From a virus: DNA of 25,581 bases. The translations under genes and the position numbers were made by a program. The DNA lies in the IMG/VR virus record IMGVR_UViG_3300032282_004904, positions 1 to 25,581 of that record. The stretch is one strand, 5' to 3'. Positions 21,602 to 25,581 of the stretch are shown one piece after another. The notes below the pieces were generated by a model. It did no database searches. It had not been told where the DNA came from and was given only the letters and a program-made list of their open reading frames with translations. How positions within the stretch are numbered: position 1 is the first letter of the stretch; every line of letters starts with the position of its first letter.

Positions 21602-24216
21602 AGTTTTATTTCTACTCGTTCTGCCCAACCACGGCTTTGGCTCACTCCCCAATACACAACCCTAGCAGGCCATTTATCTGTAAGGAAGTATTCTTCATAG
21701 TGAATGTTTTCTTTACCTTGCAAAAATTTCTCCAAAGTTTTGCCAGTGATATGCTTTGCTGAAATTGCTTGACCTTGATCATCATCAAACGCAACCAAAA
21801 TACTGCTATAGTCGTTGCCTGGTAATTGTTGTTTGGTAATGTTGACGAGATGATAAAATGACTTTTTAAGCGAAGCTTTCCACTGTTCTTCCGACATCTT
21901 TGGGTTTGGAGGAACTCCATTGTCCATAGTATATGGTTGCACAGACTTTTCTTTGAAGCATATACCGGCATACAACTCATAGTCATGCAATGAACGCTCA
22001 GTTCCCAAATCATAACCACTCAAATCATATCCGTTGTATTCGGTTTGCAGAAGTTGTCGAATTTTTGCTCGGGATTTGGATTGCAACTCATTCCAATTTT
22101 CTCCACGCTTTGCTTGGTCATCCCAAACCAAAATTCCATCTCGTTCTTTTCTTGCCATAGAATGCCAAATTACCACCTTGTTTGGATGATAAATGTCATA
22201 TCCATGTGTAAATGAACGCACAGTCAGATTGATTTCTTCACCGCTGAAAAAGATATCTGAGTCATGTTTGATAGTTTTTCCCCAATGATTATCACCAAAG
22301 CAAAAATGTCCAGACAAAAATCTTCCTGGTACTGGCTTTGTCAAATCCACAGAACTGTTAAACGAGCTTGGTCGAATAAAGATAGTTCCATGTGGATAAA
22401 AACATGACATGACTGACTGCCATGGCTGTTTGGTTCTAGAGTTTGGATCGTCAGATGGATCATAGAACGGCAAATATCCAGCCACCAACGGCTTTTTGAC
22501 ACCATCTGCTTTTAATGAATCGTGCATCTCAATCAACGTAGAATCCCAATTTTTGGCAAATCTATGATGGCTGTCCAATTGCAAAATATACTCCTCATTC
22601 AGCAACATAGTGTTGATTTGGTATCGTGCAAAAGGAAGCCCTTTTGCTGCGGTGTAATCCATATCAATGATTCTGAATCTAGGATCGGTTCTGAACTTAT
22701 CCAAATCCTTTGAAAATTTGTCAGCTTTGTTGACTTGGTGACAAACACCAAACACCAATCGGTCAGAGTATGCAGCGTTTTTCAATGCGCTTTCAATGGT
22801 TGGTAACAACTCTGGATCTCGGTAAGCAGGAATGTGAACAAAGATTTTTCTCTTGTTTGGGTCAGAATTGAAAGCAACCTTTTCGTTTCTTTGCTTTTGA
22901 TTCTTTTTGCTATGCTTCCACAAACTCTCTGGATCTGGTGAGCGAGGAATAGGTTTTACTGGTGATGGTATATACCGCTCAATCTTTTCCATCCATCCCT
23001 TGGATTTACTATGTGGCCAAAATACATAAGTCTTTGGCACTTCTTTTGTGTGAAATGCTCGCCAAATTCTATGCCACCGATCCGCAGCCAAAGAATTTTT
23101 GTAAGAAGCTACCTCAGCTTCTCCAGCGTCAACTCGCACAATTTCAACTCCATCGGCATTTTTGAACGCAATGATCCAAGCATCATAATCTTTTTCTGGA
23201 ACACTGTCATCATGCATATCAATACAGAACTTAAAGATGTGCAGCAAAGATTTTTCGTATTCTTCTGGATCACTGATTACTGGATTAGGAGCAATTTTTT
23301 GATCCAATGTGTATTGTTGGACTGAACGATCTTTGAATCGCACACCCGCAAATTTTTCATAGTCTTGAAGTGTTCTTACTTTACCAAAATCATATACGCC
23401 AAAATCTATATTTTTGGTTTCTCCGTCCATACCAAACAATTTTCTTGTACGCAAGTGTGATGCTGCATTTCGGTCTGCCCAAATCTTGTCATCATCCCAT
23501 TGCTTTATAGATCCAGATCGATGGTAATAATGCCATGCTATAACTTTGTGAGGGTGAAACAAATCATATCCGTGCGTATATGCACGAACTGCCATGTTGA
23601 TTTCTTCGCCATGGAAATACAAATTTGGATCATACACCACTTCTTTTACAAACGATCCATGTGCAAAAGCAAAATGTCCGCTAAAAAATCGTGCTGGAAT
23701 TGGCAACTCTAACGTATTGTGATCTGGTATAACACTTGGAGTTGGAAAGATTGGCCCCTCAGGCAAATACCTATCAAAACAGATCATCCAAGGCTCTGTG
23801 ACCCTACCTTTTGGATCATTCTCTGGTTCGTAAGAAGACAAATACGCCGTCAATACTGGCTTTTTGTATCCAACCGCACACAAATCTTGCAACATTCCAA
23901 TAGCTTGTGTATCCCAGTCTTGAGCAAATCTATGATGACTATCCAATTGCAAACAATAATCTTCACCAGAATACAACAAATTTAATTGGTGTCGAATCCA
24001 ACAAACTCCCTTACTTTGCTTGTATGGAATGTCTATGATTTTGAATCGTGGATCTTTGTCGTAACCATCCAATGTCTCAGTTTCATCATGTTGCCATGCA
24101 ACTGCAAACACTAAATTTTCTGGGTATTTTGCTTTTGCTATACAATCTCGTATAGTTGGCAGCAACTCTTTATCTCTGTAACTTGCAATTTGTATAAATA
24201 TTTTTGACATAGACAT
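21598..24216 (-). CDS. Tandem-duplicated GlcNAc-transferase-like glycosyltransferase (PF11397 type)
   Basis: The 872-residue protein consists of two homologous halves, about 1-440 and 454-872. Each begins with the same layout (KIFIQIASYRDKELLPTI and KIFVHIPAYRDPELLPTI) and carries a metal motif LQLDSHHRF (near 89-97 and again near 545). Each then has FSGHF, GEEIN..VR..THGYD and a C-terminal module (VYDFGKVRTLQDYEKFAG versus GYDLGTERSLHDYELYAG, ending in GW.E..E). This matches the GlcNAc transferase family that includes Skp1 hydroxyproline GlcNAc transferase. Both halves keep the acidic motif, so both may be active. ATG at 24216 or 24210 is possible. The gene follows a 110-base gap and leads the glycan cluster. 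The donor sugar in this phage is inferred only from the family. Confidence 0.85.
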   Translation of the reverse strand: MSMSKIFIQIASYRDKELLPTIRDCIAKAKYPENLVFAVAWQHDETETLDGYDKDPRFKIIDIPYKQSKGVCWIRHQLNLLYSGEDYCLQLDSHHRFAQDWDTQAIGMLQDLCAVGYKKPVLTAYLSSYEPENDPKGRVTEPWMICFDRYLPEGPIFPTPSVIPDHNTLELPIPARFFSGHFAFAHGSFVKEVVYDPNLYFHGEEINMAVRAYTHGYDLFHPHKVIAWHYYHRSGSIKQWDDDKIWADRNAASHLRTRKLFGMDGETKNIDFGVYDFGKVRTLQDYEKFAGVRFKDRSVQQYTLDQKIAPNPVISDPEEYEKSLLHIFKFCIDMHDDSVPEKDYDAWIIAFKNADGVEIVRVDAGEAEVASYKNSLAADRWHRIWRAFHTKEVPKTYVFWPHSKSKGWMEKIERYIPSPVKPIPRSPDPESLWKHSKKNQKQRNEKVAFNSDPNKRKIFVHIPAYRDPELLPTIESALKNAAYSDRLVFGVCHQVNKADKFSKDLDKFRTDPRFRIIDMDYTAAKGLPFARYQINTMLLNEEYILQLDSHHRFAKNWDSTLIEMHDSLKADGVKKPLVAGYLPFYDPSDDPNSRTKQPWQSVMSCFYPHGTIFIRPSSFNSSVDLTKPVPGRFLSGHFCFGDNHWGKTIKHDSDIFFSGEEINLTVRSFTHGYDIYHPNKVVIWHSMARKERDGILVWDDQAKRGENWNELQSKSRAKIRQLLQTEYNGYDLSGYDLGTERSLHDYELYAGICFKEKSVQPYTMDNGVPPNPKMSEEQWKASLKKSFYHLVNITKQQLPGNDYSSILVAFDDDQGQAISAKHITGKTLEKFLQGKENIHYEEYFLTDKWPARVVYWGVSQSRGWAERVEIKL

Positions 24217-24227
24217 AACAACTTAAA

Positions 24228-24257
24228 TGAAACACAGTTATACATATCTGTGATTCA
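24228..24257. repeat. Imperfect inverted repeat, 10-base arms, 10-base loop
   Basis: TGAAACACAG and CTGTGATTCA pair with one mismatch around TTATACATAT. It lies in the 110-base gap between the Ser/Thr-rich repeat gene and the tandem glycosyltransferase. On the minus strand it is followed by a weak T-rich stretch (TTTCATTT overlaps the arm), so it could be a poor terminator for the repeat protein, a processing hairpin or a protein-binding operator. The rest of the gap is AT-rich and I cannot assign a promoter in it with confidence. Confidence 0.45.
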
Positions 24258-24326
24258 TTCAAGCTTTACAACAAATTCTAGCACCAAAATGTAGAATTGC
24301 AAATTATATTTTAACAATTATCGTGC

Positions 24327-25581
24327 TCATGCACAAGGACGAGATTCAACTCCGCCAGGCATAAATATGCGGTAAGGATCACTTCCAGTACCAGATCCGC
24401 AAGCAGGGGCATCTATTTGACTCTGCAAATCTCCGAACGTCAAGGTGACATAACGGTTAGGAGTCACTTGAGTACAACAACCTGTATCTGGATCTGGACC
24501 GTAAGAAATCATTGTTGCAGCCATTGTAGTAGCACCAGTAGCGTCAGCCACAAAACCTGCGGTGAACCAACCTCTTGCCAAAATATAAGGTGCTGCCACA
24601 TATGAATCGGCGGCATGTGGTGGAAACACTTCCAAGTTTGCGTTTACATTGGTATATACAAGTTTTCCGTTTCCACTGTCCTGACCTGTTCCAGAACCTT
24701 GGCTTATAATTTTGCCACTATTGCAATATTCGCCTGCATGTCCACACACACATTCAGGTGGAACTGGATCTGGACATGTTGAATTTTGTGTTGGTGCTGC
24801 CGAAGGTTGTGGATATATTACAAAGAATACAGCACCAGCAGGCGCAGGACTATTACTTGGACTCACGCTAGGTGTTGGTTGTGGTGTTGGACTTACTGCC
24901 AAACTAGGACTTGGTGTTACACTAGGCGTTGTTGTCACACTAGGTGTCACGCTAGGTGTGGCTGTGATGCTTGGTGTAGCTGTGATGCTAGGTGTAGCTG
25001 TAATACTTGGAGTAGTTGTAATGCTTGGTGTCACGCTAGGTGTAGCACTTACACTTATGCTTGGAGTCACACTAGGTGTTACACTAGGAGTTGCACTCAA
25101 GCTAATACTTGGAGTAACGCTAGGAGTTGCGCTCAAGCTGATGCTTGGCGTGACGCTTGACGTAGCTGTAATGCTTGGAGTTACACTAGGAGTTACACTT
25201 GAAGATGCTTCTGGTGTTACGCTAGGAGTTACACTCACACTAATACTTGGTGTTACACTAGATGTAGCTGTAATGCTTGGAGTTATACTAGGCGTTACGC
25301 TTGAAGATGTAGCGGGTGTGGAGCTAGGAGTTGCGCTTACACTGATGCTTGGAGTCACACTAGGCGTTGTTGTAACGCTCGGTGTAACACTAGGAGTAGT
25401 GCTTGATGACGCCGCAGGTGTAGAGCTTGGTGTGGTACTTACACTTATGCTTGGAGTTACACTAGACGTGGAGCTAGGAGTTGCACTTACACTGATGCTT
25501 GGTGTCACACTTGGCGTCACACTAGGTGTAACACTAGGTGTACGAGTTACTGAAGGTGTTGGAGTTGGTGTAGGCGTTGCC
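24327..25581 (-). CDS. Ser/Thr/Pro-rich repeat (mucin-like) protein, 5' end beyond window
   Basis: The frame is open from the right edge to TGA-side stop at 24327, giving 417 visible residues with no true start, so the N-terminus is missing. A GTG at 25520 is only an internal valine of the repeat. The first 240 or so visible residues are built of TPSVTPSISVSATPS-type units, almost only Thr, Ser, Pro, Val, Ile and Ala. They end at a NSPAPAG border. The last 175 residues are different: a Cys cluster (CPDP..PECVCGHAGEYC), a Gly/Ser linker, then a compact part with YVAAPYILARGWFTAGFV, GCC and GGVESRPCA at the end. There is no membrane segment. I infer an extended virion stalk with a small C-terminal head. 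Such a Ser/Thr-rich stalk beside glycosyltransferases is a likely glycan acceptor, but no modification is shown. Confidence 0.8.
   Translation of the reverse strand, partial: ATPTPTPTPSVTRTPSVTPSVTPSVTPSISVSATPSSTSSVTPSISVSTTPSSTPAASSSTTPSVTPSVTTTPSVTPSISVSATPSSTPATSSSVTPSITPSITATSSVTPSISVSVTPSVTPEASSSVTPSVTPSITATSSVTPSISLSATPSVTPSISLSATPSVTPSVTPSISVSATPSVTPSITTTPSITATPSITATPSITATPSVTPSVTTTPSVTPSPSLAVSPTPQPTPSVSPSNSPAPAGAVFFVIYPQPSAAPTQNSTCPDPVPPECVCGHAGEYCNSGKIISQGSGTGQDSGNGKLVYTNVNANLEVFPPHAADSYVAAPYILARGWFTAGFVADATGATTMAATMISYGPDPDTGCCTQVTPNRYVTLTFGDLQSQIDAPACGSGTGSDPYRIFMPGGVESRPCA
24850..25581 (-). repeat. Coding tandem repeat array (TPSVTPSISVSATPS units)
   Basis: Short 9-15 base units repeat irregularly and are grouped into larger blocks, for example TPSSTPAASSSTTPSVTPSV and TPSSTPATSSSVTPSITPSI. 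Copies differ mostly at third codon positions (acaccaagc, acgcctagt, acacctagt), which indicates selection for the protein repeat and not recent copying alone. The array continues past the right edge. Assembly collapse of such a repeat is possible, so true length is uncertain. Confidence 0.9.

Noticed and set aside
24786-25160. Plus-strand Cys/Trp/Arg-rich repeat frame
   Set aside because: This is the mirror of the Thr/Ser/Pro codon array. Third-position variation follows the minus-strand protein.
24850-25581. Possible CRISPR or non-coding satellite array
   Set aside because: Units are short, variable and stay in one reading frame, with no unique spacers. It is a coding repeat.

Overview
The window reads as part of the genome of an uncultured tailed phage with a contractile tail, related to T4. 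All genes I can support lie on the minus strand, so the transcript order runs from position 25581 down to 1. The T4-type evidence is direct: portal (gp20), large terminase (gp17), contractile tail sheath (gp18), a Mre11/Rad50 pair (gp47/gp46) and one exact T4-type late promoter box (TATAAATA on the minus strand at 9662-9655). Base composition is AT-rich. The host cannot be named from this sequence. I saw no tRNA, CRISPR array or insertion sequence.

Layout in transcript order. 25581-24327: a partial protein with a long Ser/Thr/Pro repeat and a Cys-containing C-terminal part. 24216-17493: a glycan-modification cluster with a tandem-duplicated GlcNAc-transferase-like protein, a truncated glycosyltransferase fragment, a SAM methyltransferase, a probable glycosyltransferase, a second methyltransferase and an HtrL/WlaTC-GT2 fusion. 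17441-14351: two probable virion or accessory proteins, a seven-repeat FG-GAP propeller with a dockerin-like Ca-binding pair, and a small protein with a two-fold internal repeat. 14333-9683: a DNA-processing group of RuvC-like resolvase, DnaG-type primase and a single-chain Mre11-Rad50 fusion. 9662-5566: a late promoter, a 5' UTR hairpin and a very large tail sheath gene, closed by a strong intrinsic terminator at about 5515-5544. 5490-3668: two adjacent proteins, an FMN-reductase-like flavodoxin fold and a KxDG ligase-like nucleotidyltransferase. They share an N-terminal leader that resembles a T4 capsid-targeting sequence with a gp21-type cleavage site. 3649-1: a candidate small terminase, the large terminase and the portal (cut by the window edge), which together form the DNA-packaging motor.

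How the genes fit together. The right half could build and decorate glycans on the virion or host surface, and the Ser/Thr-rich repeat protein next to it is an obvious candidate substrate. The middle handles recombination-dependent replication. The left part makes the tail sheath and packaging machinery. The most unusual proposals are the pair of putative capsid-targeted enzymes, the dockerin-bearing propeller, the single-chain Mre11-Rad50 and the mucin-like protein beside the glycosylation cluster. Gaps between genes are short (115 bases at most), and many genes overlap by the ATGA arrangement.
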